A stretch of 64,000 bases of DNA from Hydrocarboniphaga daqingensis (GTDB lineage Bacteria > Pseudomonadota > Gammaproteobacteria > Nevskiales > Nevskiaceae): contig NZ_FQWZ01000006.1 of NCBI RefSeq assembly GCF_900129825.1, positions 83,674 to 147,673 on the forward strand, given 5' to 3'. The translations under genes were made by a program, and so were the position numbers. How positions within the stretch are numbered: position 1 is the stretch's first letter; the number at the start of each line of letters is the position of its first letter. Positions 1 through 9,433 of the stretch are shown here, one piece after another. The notes under the pieces are model-generated. The model did no database searches. It was not told where the DNA came from and worked only from the letters and a program-made list of their open reading frames with translations.

Positions 1-73
1 TCGCCGAAATCGAGCACACCCGAACCCGAAAGGCACTCACCCCCGAGCAATTTGAACCGCGCACACCGCGTCG
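1..73. other. left-edge intergenic, no gene seen
   Basis: No start codon on the minus strand in a plausible position and no ORF here. It lies just downstream of ureB, so ureC (urease alpha) is expected to begin beyond the left edge; this is inference from the usual ureD-A-B-C order. Confidence 0.6.
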
Positions 74-379
74 TCACAGCGCACCCATCACATCACCGCG
101 AAAGCCGATGACGATGCGATCGCCAGCCAGCGCGACCAACTGCACCTCGCGACTCTGACCGGGTTCGAAGCGGATTGCGGTGCCGGCGGGGATATCCAGG
201 CGAAAGCCGCGCGCGGCGGCGCGGTCGAACGCAAGGCCCGGATTGACCTCGGCGAAGTGGTAATGGCTGCCGACCTGCACCGGGCGATCGCCGGTGTTGG
301 CGACCGTGAGGCGCAGTGTGGGGCGATCGGCGTTGAGCACGATGTCGCCATCCTGCGTGATGACCTGGCCTGGAATCAT
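74..379 (-). CDS. ureB: urease subunit beta
   Basis: Encodes a 101-residue urease beta subunit, a small structural chain of the nickel urease that hydrolyses urea to ammonia and carbamate in the cytoplasm. The start [16 protein letters not shown] and the segment [18 protein letters not shown] are the family hallmark (usual length about 100). It begins with ATG and lies 18 bp after ureA on the same strand, so the two are co-transcribed with ureD. Beta and gamma are separate genes here, as in most bacteria, not fused. The alpha subunit gene with the nickel site is not in the window. Confidence 0.97.
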   Translation of the reverse strand: MIPGQVITQDGDIVLNADRPTLRLTVANTGDRPVQVGSHYHFAEVNPGLAFDRAAARGFRLDIPAGTAIRFEPGQSREVQLVALAGDRIVIGFRGDVMGAL

Positions 380-397
380 GTCGTGGCGCCTCTGCCG

Positions 398-700
398 TCA
401 GCGGATCGGTTCATGCACGGTCACCAGCTTGGTGCCGTCGGGAAACGTGGCTTCGACCTGGATCTCGTGAATCATCTCGGCGATGCCGTCCATCACTTGT
501 GCGCGTGTCAGCACCAGCGCACCGGCCTGCATCAGATCGGCGACGCTGCGACCGTCACGCGCGCCTTCGACGACAGCGTCGGTGATCAGCGCGATCGCTT
601 CTGGATAGTTCAGCTTGACGCCGCGCTCCAGCCGACGTCGCGCGACGTTGGCCGCCATCGCGACCAGCAGCTTGTCTTTCTCTCGTGGTGTCAGGTTCAA
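398..700 (-). CDS. ureA: urease subunit gamma
   Basis: A 100-residue urease gamma subunit, the smallest structural chain of urease. The N-terminus [17 protein letters not shown] and the motif [17 protein letters not shown]-like stretch ([18 protein letters not shown]) with the C-terminal [13 protein letters not shown] are diagnostic. The start codon is TTG at 698-700, preceded by a GGAG on the coding strand about 9 bases upstream; no ATG fits the conserved N-terminus. It follows ureD by 43 bp and precedes ureB by 18 bp, forming a leftward ureDAB(C) operon. Confidence 0.97.
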   Translation of the reverse strand: MNLTPREKDKLLVAMAANVARRRLERGVKLNYPEAIALITDAVVEGARDGRSVADLMQAGALVLTRAQVMDGIAEMIHEIQVEATFPDGTKLVTVHEPIR

Positions 701-743
701 GAATCGCCACTCCGTTGACAGTCAATCCATTCACCGGGCTGCG

Positions 744-1640
744 TCAGCAGTCCCAGACCTTGGGCAAGCGCACCGGCAAGCCGCCCGCCATCGCGCGCAA
801 TGCGCCAGCCGCGATGCGCACTGCCGCGCGCATCGCCGGCGCATCGTCGGCCAGCACGCGCACGATCAGCACGCGCTCGATGCAGGTCGCCGCAACGCCA
901 CCACCCAATACGGCCAAGCGTTCGCGCAGCGGCGCCAGCAACGCCGACGCATCGGCGCCCACGTACACCAGCGTTGCGCAGGCATGCGCCGTGCCGAAGC
1001 CGAACGGCTGCGCCCGCGCCGCAGCGACATCACCGCCGAGCCGCAGCGTGTCCGCCCACATCAGGCGTCCGTCGCAACGGATGCGCCAAGCGTCGTGCAG
1101 CGTGCCGCTGTCATAACGCTCGCCCATTGCCGTGCGTCCGAACACCAGACTTTCGACCGCCAGCAAGCGGCCGCTGCCGGCGACGTCGGCGCTCAAGCTG
1201 CGCCGCAATTGCGAGCGATCGAACAGGATCGTCTCCTGCGCCAGCCATTCGGCCCAGGCGCCGTCGCCGACGCGCAGGCCGATGTCGATCCGCGTCGGCG
1301 CATCACCCGGCAGCGCACGATAGAGCTTCTCGGCCGCTTGCGTGGTCGCGGTCAGCGTGCAGCCGGCACCGGCTTCGATCTGCAGCGACAGACGATCGCC
1401 GCCGGTCAAACCGCCGCTGGTGGTCAGCATCACCGCTTGCGGCGGCTGGCCGGCGTCGACATCGGGAAACAGCACACGGCACGGCGCGCGCTGATACAGG
1501 TCGGCCAAGCGCGTGCGCCCGTCCGCGTCGCCGCGATAGACCAGGCGTGCTGCGCCGTCGACGCGCTGGTGCGGCACCGCGCGCAGCGGTGATGACGACA
1601 GCTCCGGCGGCAGCATCGGCAAGCTCATGGTGAGGATCAT
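744..1640 (-). CDS. ureD: urease accessory protein UreD
   Basis: UreD (UreH) is the scaffold that binds apo-urease and takes part in nickel delivery with UreF and UreG. About 298 residues from the ATG at 1640, which has a GAGGA on the coding strand 5 bases upstream; an in-frame ATG at 1628 is the alternative. Visible family features are LYQRAPCRVLFPDVD, TTSGGLTGGDRLSLQIEAG, TTQAAEKLYRA and WLAQETILFDRSQLRR. The open frame extends to 1868, but that extension overlaps the divergent porin promoter and is not conserved-looking. ureE, ureF and ureG are not in the window. Confidence 0.93.
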   Translation of the reverse strand: MILTMSLPMLPPELSSSPLRAVPHQRVDGAARLVYRGDADGRTRLADLYQRAPCRVLFPDVDAGQPPQAVMLTTSGGLTGGDRLSLQIEAGAGCTLTATTQAAEKLYRALPGDAPTRIDIGLRVGDGAWAEWLAQETILFDRSQLRRSLSADVAGSGRLLAVESLVFGRTAMGERYDSGTLHDAWRIRCDGRLMWADTLRLGGDVAAARAQPFGFGTAHACATLVYVGADASALLAPLRERLAVLGGGVAATCIERVLIVRVLADDAPAMRAAVRIAAGALRAMAGGLPVRLPKVWDC

Positions 1641-1844
1641 CGCATCCTCGTGGCGCGACCCCTCTACGTCAAACGCCCCATACCGACGCCGCAACCACGT
1701 CCGTAGCCTGCGGATCAGCCAGATACCGCGCCTTGAACAGCGACGGCACGGCAGAAACCGCGATCGGTCGCCCAGCGCGCCGAGCTCTGCGGCAGGGGCA
1801 TCAACGGGGCACAACAACAGGGACTCATCATGAAGGAACGATCC
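1641..1844. promoter_or_regulatory. divergent promoter region ureD / porin-urt
   Basis: About 200 bp separate the ureD start from the porin start, and must carry both divergent promoters. I searched by eye for a sigma54 (TGGCAC-N5-TTGC) site expected for NtrC control and found no convincing one. The Shine-Dalgarno AAGGAA at 1833-1838 lies 6 bases before the ATG at 1845 and decides that start over the ATG at 1830. Confidence 0.5.
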
Positions 1845-2921
1845 ATGCGTCTGCGGTCCGGCATTCAACTCGGCGGCATCGCCACCACTTTGCTGCTGTC
1901 AGCTGCGCCGGCACTGGCCGTCGACCTGAAGCTGCCCGATACGACGCTCGGCGGCGGCATTCGCAGCAGCTTCGTCAACACCAGCGTCGATGGCGCCGAC
2001 CAGGACAGCAACGACTACGGCATCAACACCGCGCGCTTGTACATCGGCGGTTCGGTCACCGAGCAGGTCAAGTTCACGTTCAATACCGAATACGACCGTA
2101 CGCCAACGTCCGGCGGCGTGCGTGAGTTCGAAGTGATGGACGCGATCGCACGCTTCGAGTTTTCACCGCAGTTCAACATCTGGGCCGGCCGCTTCCTGCC
2201 GCCGAGCGACCGCGCCAACTTGAACGGTCCGTACTATTCCAACGAATGGGGCTTCGCCACCGACGGCATCCAGGACGGCTTTCCGTTCATCGTCGCCGGC
2301 CGCAACGACGGCGTTGCGTACTGGGGTGACTTCGGCCGTCTGGCCGTGTCGGCTGGCGTGTTCGACGTGCCTGCCGTCACCGGCGGCGCCAATGCCGAAG
2401 ACGTGATCACGGCCGCACGCCTGCAGTACAGCTTCTGGGACATCGAGTCGGGCTACTACCGCAACGGCACCTACTACGGTGCCAAGGACGTGCTGACGTT
2501 CGGCGTGGCCGTGCAGAGCGTGCCCGACGGTGAAGCAATCACGGTCGACGGCATCATGGAAAAGAAGCTCGGCAACGGTGGCGTGTTCACGATCAGCGGC
2601 GAATACGCCAGCTACGACGGCTTCGGTGGCTACGGTGTGCCCGCCGCATTCGACGAAAGCAGCGGTGGTTTCGGCCTGGTGTCGTACTTGTTCCCCGAGC
2701 CGGTCGGCATCGGCAAGATCCAGCTGCTCGGCAAGTACGCAACGGCGACCTACAACACCGTCGGCGGCGACACCGACCGCAATACGTCCGAGTTCAACCT
2801 GAACTACGTGATCAAGGACTTCAACGCCAAGCTGTCGCTGTTCTACATCGACACCACGTTCGACGGTCCGGCCGGCACCGACTTCACGCAGATCGGCCTC
2901 GGCGTCCAGCTGCAGATCTGA
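1845..2921 (+). CDS. outer-membrane beta-barrel porin of the urea locus
   Basis: About 358 residues with a clear signal peptide (hydrophobic GGIATTLLLSAAPALA, cleavage before VDLKLP). The mature protein has alternating hydrophobic/aromatic strands, a TARLYIGGSVTEQVKFTFNTEYDR-like barrel region and ends in VQLQI, compatible with a porin-type outer-membrane barrel. It lies 50 bp before urtA on the same strand, so it is probably the outer-membrane channel through which urea reaches UrtA; that role is inferred from context only. The ATG at 1845 is preferred for its ribosome-binding site. Confidence 0.75.
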   Translation: MRLRSGIQLGGIATTLLLSAAPALAVDLKLPDTTLGGGIRSSFVNTSVDGADQDSNDYGINTARLYIGGSVTEQVKFTFNTEYDRTPTSGGVREFEVMDAIARFEFSPQFNIWAGRFLPPSDRANLNGPYYSNEWGFATDGIQDGFPFIVAGRNDGVAYWGDFGRLAVSAGVFDVPAVTGGANAEDVITAARLQYSFWDIESGYYRNGTYYGAKDVLTFGVAVQSVPDGEAITVDGIMEKKLGNGGVFTISGEYASYDGFGGYGVPAAFDESSGGFGLVSYLFPEPVGIGKIQLLGKYATATYNTVGGDTDRNTSEFNLNYVIKDFNAKLSLFYIDTTFDGPAGTDFTQIGLGVQLQI

Positions 2922-2971
2922 GCGGCGCCATCGCACCGTTTCGTCACTCCCCATACGCAACAGGATAAAAC

Positions 2972-4264
2972 ATGAAACAGATCGGTTTGCTCAAGCATTT
3001 GAGCCTGACGGCGACCGCCGTCGCGATGATGGCCTTCGGTGCCGCCGCGCAAGCGGCCGACACGATCAAGGTCGGTGTGCTGCATTCGCTGTCGGGCACG
3101 ATGGCGATCTCGGAGACCACGCTGAAGGACACCGTCCTGATGATGATCGACGAGCAGAACAAGAAGGGCGGCCTGCTCGGCAAGAAGCTCGAACCCGTCG
3201 TCGTCGACCCGGCCTCGAACTGGCCGCTGTTCGCCGAAAAGGCGCGCGAGCTGCTGGCCAAGGACAAGGTCGACGTGACCTTCGGCTGCTGGACCAGCGT
3301 GTCGCGCAAGAGCGTGCTGCCGGTGTTTGAAGAACTCAACGGCCTGCTGTTCTACCCGGTGCAGTACGAAGGCGAAGAATCGTCGAAGAACGTGTTCTAC
3401 ACCGGCGCGGCGCCGAACCAGCAAGCCATCCCCGCCGTCGATTACCTGATGAACGACGTCAAGGTGAAGCGCTGGGTACTGGCCGGCACCGACTACGTCT
3501 ATCCGCGTACGACCAACAAGATCCTCGAGGCGTATCTGAAGTCCAAGGGCGTCAAGGCCGAAGACATCATGATCAACTACACGCCGTTTGGTCATAGCGA
3601 CTGGCAGTCGATCGTCAGCGACATCAAGAAGTTCGGCAGCGCCGGCAAGAAGACGGCCGTTGTCTCGACGATCAACGGCGACGCCAACGTGCCGTTCTAC
3701 AAAGAGCTGGGCAACCAGAAGATTTCGGCTGAAGACATTCCGGTGGTGGCGTTCTCGGTCGGCGAAGAAGAACTGGCCGGCCTGGACACCAAGCCGCTGG
3801 TGGGCCATCTGGCTGCTTGGAACTACTTCATGAGCATCGACAAGCCGGTCAACAAGTCCGCGATCGGCAGCTGGCATCAGTTCATCAAGAACAACAAGCG
3901 CACGTTCAATGACCCGATGGAAGCGACGGTGATCGGCTTCAACCTGTGGGTGAAGGCGGTCGAGAAGGCCAAGACCACCGACGTCGCCAAGGTGTCCGAC
4001 GCGATCATCGGTCTGGAAACGCCGAATCTGACCGGTGGCACCGCCAAGATGCTGCCGAACCACCATCTGACCAAGCCGGTGTTCATCGGCGAGATCCGTG
4101 AAGACGGTCAGCTCGACGTGGTATGGCAGACCAAGGGCGAAGTGGCCGGCGATGCCTGGTCGGACTTCCTGCCGGGTTCCAAGGACATCGAAGCCGACTG
4201 GGTCACGCTCAAGTGCGGCAACTACAACACCAAGACCAAGAAGTGCTCCGGACAAAATTTCTAA
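2972..4264 (+). CDS. urtA: urea ABC transporter substrate-binding protein
   Basis: A 430-residue periplasmic urea-binding protein. It has a signal peptide (TATAVAMMAFGAAAQA) followed by DTIKVGVLHSLSGTMAISE, and the UrtA-typical segments LLFYPVQYEGEESS, FTGAAPNQQ-like YTGAAPNQQAIPAV, NYTPFGHSDWQ and TWNDPMEA-like RTFNDPMEAT. A good AGGA ribosome-binding site precedes the ATG. It is followed by a strong hairpin terminator (4326-4358) before urtB, as expected if the binding protein is made in excess over the membrane components. Confidence 0.97.
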   Translation: MKQIGLLKHLSLTATAVAMMAFGAAAQAADTIKVGVLHSLSGTMAISETTLKDTVLMMIDEQNKKGGLLGKKLEPVVVDPASNWPLFAEKARELLAKDKVDVTFGCWTSVSRKSVLPVFEELNGLLFYPVQYEGEESSKNVFYTGAAPNQQAIPAVDYLMNDVKVKRWVLAGTDYVYPRTTNKILEAYLKSKGVKAEDIMINYTPFGHSDWQSIVSDIKKFGSAGKKTAVVSTINGDANVPFYKELGNQKISAEDIPVVAFSVGEEELAGLDTKPLVGHLAAWNYFMSIDKPVNKSAIGSWHQFIKNNKRTFNDPMEATVIGFNLWVKAVEKAKTTDVAKVSDAIIGLETPNLTGGTAKMLPNHHLTKPVFIGEIREDGQLDVVWQTKGEVAGDAWSDFLPGSKDIEADWVTLKCGNYNTKTKKCSGQNF

Positions 4265-4325
4265 TCGCTGCCGTGTTGAACACGAGCATCGGTCTGATCC
4301 GTCTCCCATGGTGATGTGAGCCAAT

Positions 4326-4358
4326 GCCCCGGGCCGTCAAACGCCCGGGGCGATTTTT
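4326..4358 (+). terminator. hairpin terminator/attenuator between urtA and urtB
   Basis: Perfect 9-bp inverted repeat GCCCCGGGC (4326-4334) and GCCCGGGGC (4343-4351) with an 8-nt loop, then five T (4354-4358). It should end or attenuate transcription after urtA; urtB starts 27 bp further on. Confidence 0.8.
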
Positions 4359-4385
4359 GGTCTTGCCCTTGCAAGCGATAACCTC

Positions 4386-6098
4386 GTGAACCTTCTCTCC
4401 AAGCGTCACCCCCTGATCATCGCGATGCTGCTGACGCTATCCGCCAGCGGCATCGCCTATCCCAGCTTCGCGCAGGACGCCGGCACAGAAGCCGTCAGCG
4501 TCGCCGATGCGCCCGCTGACGCCGCGTTGAGCTTCGACGCTGCGCTCAGTGCGCTGCCCGAAGCCAGCTACAGCGACAAGGAATCGCTGCTGCAGCAGAT
4601 CGCCGTCAGCGGCCATCCGCAAGCGGGCGCCGTGATCCGCGCGCTGCTCGACGGCCGGCTGTTGGCGACGGCCGACGGTGCCATCGTGATCGCCGCCGTC
4701 GATACCGACGCGGCCACCGCTGACACCGCTGCCGCGCCAACGCTGAGCGTCGCGGCAACCGGCGCTGCGGCACCTGCCGCACCCGCCGACAGCCTGAAGA
4801 AAATCGGCACCAACAACCGGCTGCGCAAGACGCTGAAAGGCTTGGTGGCTCAACTAAGCCTCGCCGATCCCGATGCGGCCGTGCGCCTCGCCGCCGTCAA
4901 GGAGATGGTGCGCACGCTCGACGACACCACGGTCGCGGCACTGCGCGCACACCGCGATACGGAAGCCGATGCCAAGGTGCAAGCAGCCATCGATACCGGG
5001 CTGGCACTGGCCGACTTGAGCAGCAGCGACGCCGATACGCGGCTGGCCGCGGTGCAGCACGTCGCCGACGACATCGGCGCCGAGGTCTACAACGGCTTGC
5101 TGCCACTGACGCAGCAGAACGACGACGGCAGCTTTGCCGAGCCCGATGCGCGCGTGCGCAGCGCAGCAGCGATCGCGCTGCGTCACATCGAAAGCCGGCG
5201 CAAGCTCTACGGCGGCGTCGAAACGCTGTTCTTCGGCTTGTCGCTGGGATCGGTGCTGGTGCTGGCGGCGATCGGGCTGGCGATCACGTTCGGCGTGATG
5301 GGCGTGATCAACATGGCCCACGGCGAGCTGATCATGCTCGGCGCCTACACCGCGTATGTGATGCAGCAACTGATGCCGCAGCAGATCGCGATGGCGACGA
5401 TGCTGTCGATACCGGCCGCATTCGTCGTCAGTGGGCTGATGGGCGTCGCCATTGAACGCGGCATCGTGCGCTTCCTGTACGGACGTCCGCTGGAAACCTT
5501 GCTGGCGACGTTCGGCTTGTCGCTGGTGCTGCAGCAGCTGGTGCGCAGCATCTTCTCGCCGCTGAACCGCTCGGTGCAGACCCCGGCGTTCATGAGCGGC
5601 TCGCTGACGATCAACGATGCGCTGTCGCTGACCTACAACCGGCTGTACATCGTCGTGTTCATGTTCATCGTATTCGCCGCGCTGCTGGCGCTGCTGAAGC
5701 GCACGTCGCTGGGTCTCAAGGTCCGCGCCGTGTCGCAGAACCGCGCGATGGCCCGCGCAATGGGCGTGCGCACCGAATGGGTCGATGCCGCCACCTTCGG
5801 CCTGGGCTCCGGCATTGCCGGCGTCGCGGGCGTCGCGCTGTCGCAGCTGACCAATGTCGGCCCAAACCTCGGCCAGGCCTACATCATCGATTCGTTCATG
5901 GTCGTCGTCTTCGGCGGCGTCGGCAGCCTGTGGGGCACGCTGATCAGCGGCATGTCGCTGGGCGTGGTCAACAAGCTGCTGGAACCGTACGCCGGCGCCG
6001 TGATGGCCAAGATTCTCGTCCTGGTGTTCCTGATCATGTTCATCCAGAAGCGCCCGCGCGGCTTGTTCCCGCAGAAGGGCCGAGCGGCCGAGGGTTGA
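4386..6098 (+). CDS. urtB: urea ABC transporter permease UrtB with N-terminal exported domain
   Basis: A 570-residue LivH-type permease. Residues 1-29 are a signal sequence ending PSFAQ; about 30-265 is an Ala/Asp-rich helical domain with two HEAT-like blocks (ADPDAAVRLAAVKEM and SSDADTRLAAVQHVAD); the membrane part begins near residue 278 (LGSVLVLAAIGLAITFG) and contains VINMAHGELIMLGAYTA and GSGIAGVAGVALSQL. The start is GTG at 4386. Long N-terminal domains of this kind occur in proteobacterial UrtB proteins; their function is not established. It pairs with UrtC in the membrane. Confidence 0.94.
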   Translation: MNLLSKRHPLIIAMLLTLSASGIAYPSFAQDAGTEAVSVADAPADAALSFDAALSALPEASYSDKESLLQQIAVSGHPQAGAVIRALLDGRLLATADGAIVIAAVDTDAATADTAAAPTLSVAATGAAAPAAPADSLKKIGTNNRLRKTLKGLVAQLSLADPDAAVRLAAVKEMVRTLDDTTVAALRAHRDTEADAKVQAAIDTGLALADLSSSDADTRLAAVQHVADDIGAEVYNGLLPLTQQNDDGSFAEPDARVRSAAAIALRHIESRRKLYGGVETLFFGLSLGSVLVLAAIGLAITFGVMGVINMAHGELIMLGAYTAYVMQQLMPQQIAMATMLSIPAAFVVSGLMGVAIERGIVRFLYGRPLETLLATFGLSLVLQQLVRSIFSPLNRSVQTPAFMSGSLTINDALSLTYNRLYIVVFMFIVFAALLALLKRTSLGLKVRAVSQNRAMARAMGVRTEWVDAATFGLGSGIAGVAGVALSQLTNVGPNLGQAYIIDSFMVVVFGGVGSLWGTLISGMSLGVVNKLLEPYAGAVMAKILVLVFLIMFIQKRPRGLFPQKGRAAEG

Positions 6099-6762
6099 GC
6101 ATGAGCCCCAATATCAACCCGTTGTTCCCTTCTCCCTCCGGGAGAAGGTGTCCCGTAGGGACGGATGAGGGCGTTGGAGATCGCGCGTACTCAGAGTCCC
6201 TCACCTCTTCCTCTCAGCAACAGGGAGAGGGATTTGCAGCGCGCGTTCTTGTGAAGTTCTCGGCTGAACCATCGCGTCTGTTCCCTTCTCCCTCCGGGAG
6301 AAGGTGTCCCGCAGGGACGGATGAGGGCGTTGCAGATCGCGCGCACCCGGACGCCCTCACCCCTGCCGGCTTCGCCCCCCTCGCTTCGCTCTCCCCGGAG
6401 GGAGAGGGGTTAGCGGCGCGCGTTCTGGTGAAGCGCTCAGCTGAACCATCGCGTCTGATGCCTTCTCCCTCCGGGAGAAGGTGTCCCGCAGGGACGGATG
6501 AGGGCGTTGGAGCTGGCGCGTACCCGGACGCCCTCACCCCTGCCGGCTTCGCCCCCCTCGCTTCGCTCTCCCCGGAGGGAGAGGGGTTAGCAGCGCGCGT
6601 TCTGGTGAAGCGCTCAGTTGAACCATCGCACTTGTTCCCTTCTCCCTCCGGGAGAAGGTGTCCCGTAGGGACGGATGAGGGCGTCGCCGATCGCGCGTAC
6701 TCAACGGCCCTCACCGCTACCCCGTTCCCATACGGAGAGCCGATGCGAGTCGGAGCCCGATC
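6099..6762. repeat. tandem repeat array between urtB and urtC (3.6 copies)
   Basis: Copies begin at 6125, 6281, 6458 and 6635 (units of 156, 177, 177 and a partial of about 85 bp). Each begins CCTTCTCCCTCCGGGAGAAGG, a perfect 9-bp stem with a 3-nt loop, then a GTCCC/GGGAC hairpin and GGATGAGGG, and units 2 and 3 close with a CTCCCCGGAGGGAG dyad. The array reads open in several frames, but those ORFs are repeat translations, not genes. Units resemble the high-copy intergenic repeats of Xanthomonadaceae (recognition by eye). It spaces two genes of one operon by 664 bp. Confidence 0.9.
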
Positions 6763-7856
6763 ATGATCGTCCGCAAACTGTTGCTCAGCGATCGAGGATC
6801 GCAGCTGTTCTTTGCCGTGCTGCTGGCGACGACGGTGCTGGTGCCGCTGCTGAATGCCGTGGTGCCCGACGGCTCGATGCTGCATCTGCCGAACTACTCG
6901 GTGGCACTGATCGGCAAGTACATGACCTATGCGCTGATGGCGATCTCGGTCGACTTGATCTGGGGCTACTGCGGCATCCTGAGCCTCGGTCACACCGCGT
7001 TCTTCGCGCTCGGCGGCTATGCGATGGGCATGTATCTGATGCGTCAGATCGGCACGCGCGGTGTCTACGGCGACCCGGTGCTGCCCGACTTCATGGTGTT
7101 CTTGAACTGGAAAGAACTGCCGTGGTTCTGGCAGGGCATGGATCACTTCGGCTTTGCGATGTTGATGGTCGTCGTCGCGCCCGGCTTGCTGGCCTGGCTG
7201 TTCGGCTGGTTTGCATTCCGCTCGCGCGTCACCGGCGTCTATCTGTCGATCATCACGCAGGCCTTGACCTACGCGCTGCTGCTGGCGTTCTTCCGCAACG
7301 AAATGGGTTTTGGCGGCAACAACGGCCTGACCGATTTCAAAGACCTGCTCGGCTTCGACCTGCAGGCCCAGCACACGCGCATCGGTCTGTTCCTAGCCAC
7401 CGCCATCGCACTGGCGCTGTCGTATGCCGCGTGCCGCTACATCATCGGTTCACGTCTCGGCCGCGTCGTCGAAGCGGTGCGGGACGCCGAAAGCCGCACG
7501 CGGTTCATTGGCTACAAGGTCGAGAACGTCAAGCTGTGGCTGTGGACGTTCTCGGCGGTGATCGCCGGCATTGCCGGCGCGCTGTACGTGCCGCAGGTCG
7601 GCATCATCAATCCAGGCGAGTTCGCGCCGATCAATTCGATCGAAGTCGTCGTTTGGGTTGCCGTCGGCGGACGCGGCACGCTGTACGGCGCGGCACTCGG
7701 CGCGCTGCTGGTCAACTACGCCAAGACGTACTTCACTGCGGCGCTACCCGAGGTCTGGCTGTACGCGCTCGGGGCGCTGTTTGTCGGCGTCACGCTGTTT
7801 CTACCGCAGGGCATCGTCGGCTTGATCACCAAGCTGGCGCGCAACAGGACGACGTC

Positions 7857-7860
<4 letters not shown>
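6763..7860 (+). CDS. urtC: urea ABC transporter permease UrtC
   Basis: A 365-residue LivM-type permease, partner of UrtB. It opens MIVRKLLLSDRGSQLFF and contains AISVDLIWGYCGILSLGHTA, FALGGYAMGMYLMR, FFRNEMGFGGNNGLTDF and AVRDAESRTRFIGY, all typical of UrtC. A GGAG lies about 7 bases before the ATG, just after the repeat array. Its stop overlaps the urtD start (ATGA), indicating translational coupling. Confidence 0.96.
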
Positions 7861-8657
<797 letters not shown>

Positions 8658-8671
8658 GCGGCGATACGACG

Positions 8672-9385
8672 ATGCTTTCGATCAAGGGCTTGAATCAGTT
8701 CTATGGCGGCAGTCACACGCTGTGGGACATCGACATGGACATCCCCACCGGCAGCCGCACCTGCCTGATGGGCCGCAACGGCATGGGCAAGACCACGCTG
8801 CTGCGCTGCGTGATGGGCTTGGTATCGGCCAGCTCCGGATCGATCCAGTTCGGCAGCGACGACGACGCCGCGCGGCTGGACCTGCGCAAGCTCAGCGCCG
8901 ACGCCCGCGCCAGCCACGGCATCGGCTACGTGCCGCAGGGGCGTGAAATCTTCAGCCAGCTCAGCGTCGAAGAAAACCTGCGCATGGGGCTGATCGCCAA
9001 ACGCGAGCGGCCCGCCGATGCGCTGGAACGCGTCTACACTCAGTTCCCGGTACTCAAGCAGATGCTGCGACGTCGTGGCGGCGATCTGTCTGGCGGCCAG
9101 CAACAGCAGCTGGCGATCGGCCGCGCGCTGCTGCTGCAACCTCGGCTGCTGATACTCGACGAGCCTTGCGAGGGCATTCAGCCGAACATCGTCCACGAGA
9201 TCGGCGACCTGCTGATTCGGCTCAATGCCGAAACCGGGCTGACCGTGCTGATCGTCGAGCAGAAGCTGCCGTTCGCGCGCCGCGTCGCCAGCGACTTCCG
9301 GATTCTCGACAAGGGTCGTGCGGTCGCCGCTGGGCCGATTGCCGACCTCAGCGACGAGATGGTCCGGCATCACTTGACGGTCTGA
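8672..9385 (+). CDS. urtE: urea ABC transporter ATP-binding protein UrtE
   Basis: A 237-residue LivF-type ATPase, the second nucleotide-binding subunit. It opens MLSIKGLNQFYGGSHTLWD; Walker A GRNGMGKTTLLR, signature LSGGQQQQLAIGRALL and Walker B LLILDEPCEGIQPNIV are intact. It starts 14 bp after urtD. It is the last gene of the urt operon and converges on the M20 hydrolase gene; a GC stem without a T-tract (9392-9410, GGCGG/CCGCC) lies between the two stops. Confidence 0.96.
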   Translation: MLSIKGLNQFYGGSHTLWDIDMDIPTGSRTCLMGRNGMGKTTLLRCVMGLVSASSGSIQFGSDDDAARLDLRKLSADARASHGIGYVPQGREIFSQLSVEENLRMGLIAKRERPADALERVYTQFPVLKQMLRRRGGDLSGGQQQQLAIGRALLLQPRLLILDEPCEGIQPNIVHEIGDLLIRLNAETGLTVLIVEQKLPFARRVASDFRILDKGRAVAAGPIADLSDEMVRHHLTV

Positions 9386-9433
9386 CGACTCGGCGGCGTT
9401 TGCAACCGCCGCCCCTGCTCGCAGCAGTCGGCG

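Noticed and set aside
1641-1844. Sigma54/NtrC promoter for the urea genes
   Set aside because: Expected by analogy, but no TGGCAC-N5-TTGC-like sequence with correct spacing was found in the divergent region.
6101-6166. ATG at 6101 just after urtB as the original urtC start split by the repeats
   Set aside because: It opens directly into the repeat in a different frame from urtC, and the urtC start at 6763 has its own ribosome-binding site and complete N-terminus.
6214-7374. Minus-strand ORF of 386 residues over the tandem repeat and urtC
   Set aside because: Half is the translated repeat unit (recurring GHLLPEGEG), the other half is antisense to the well-supported urtC.
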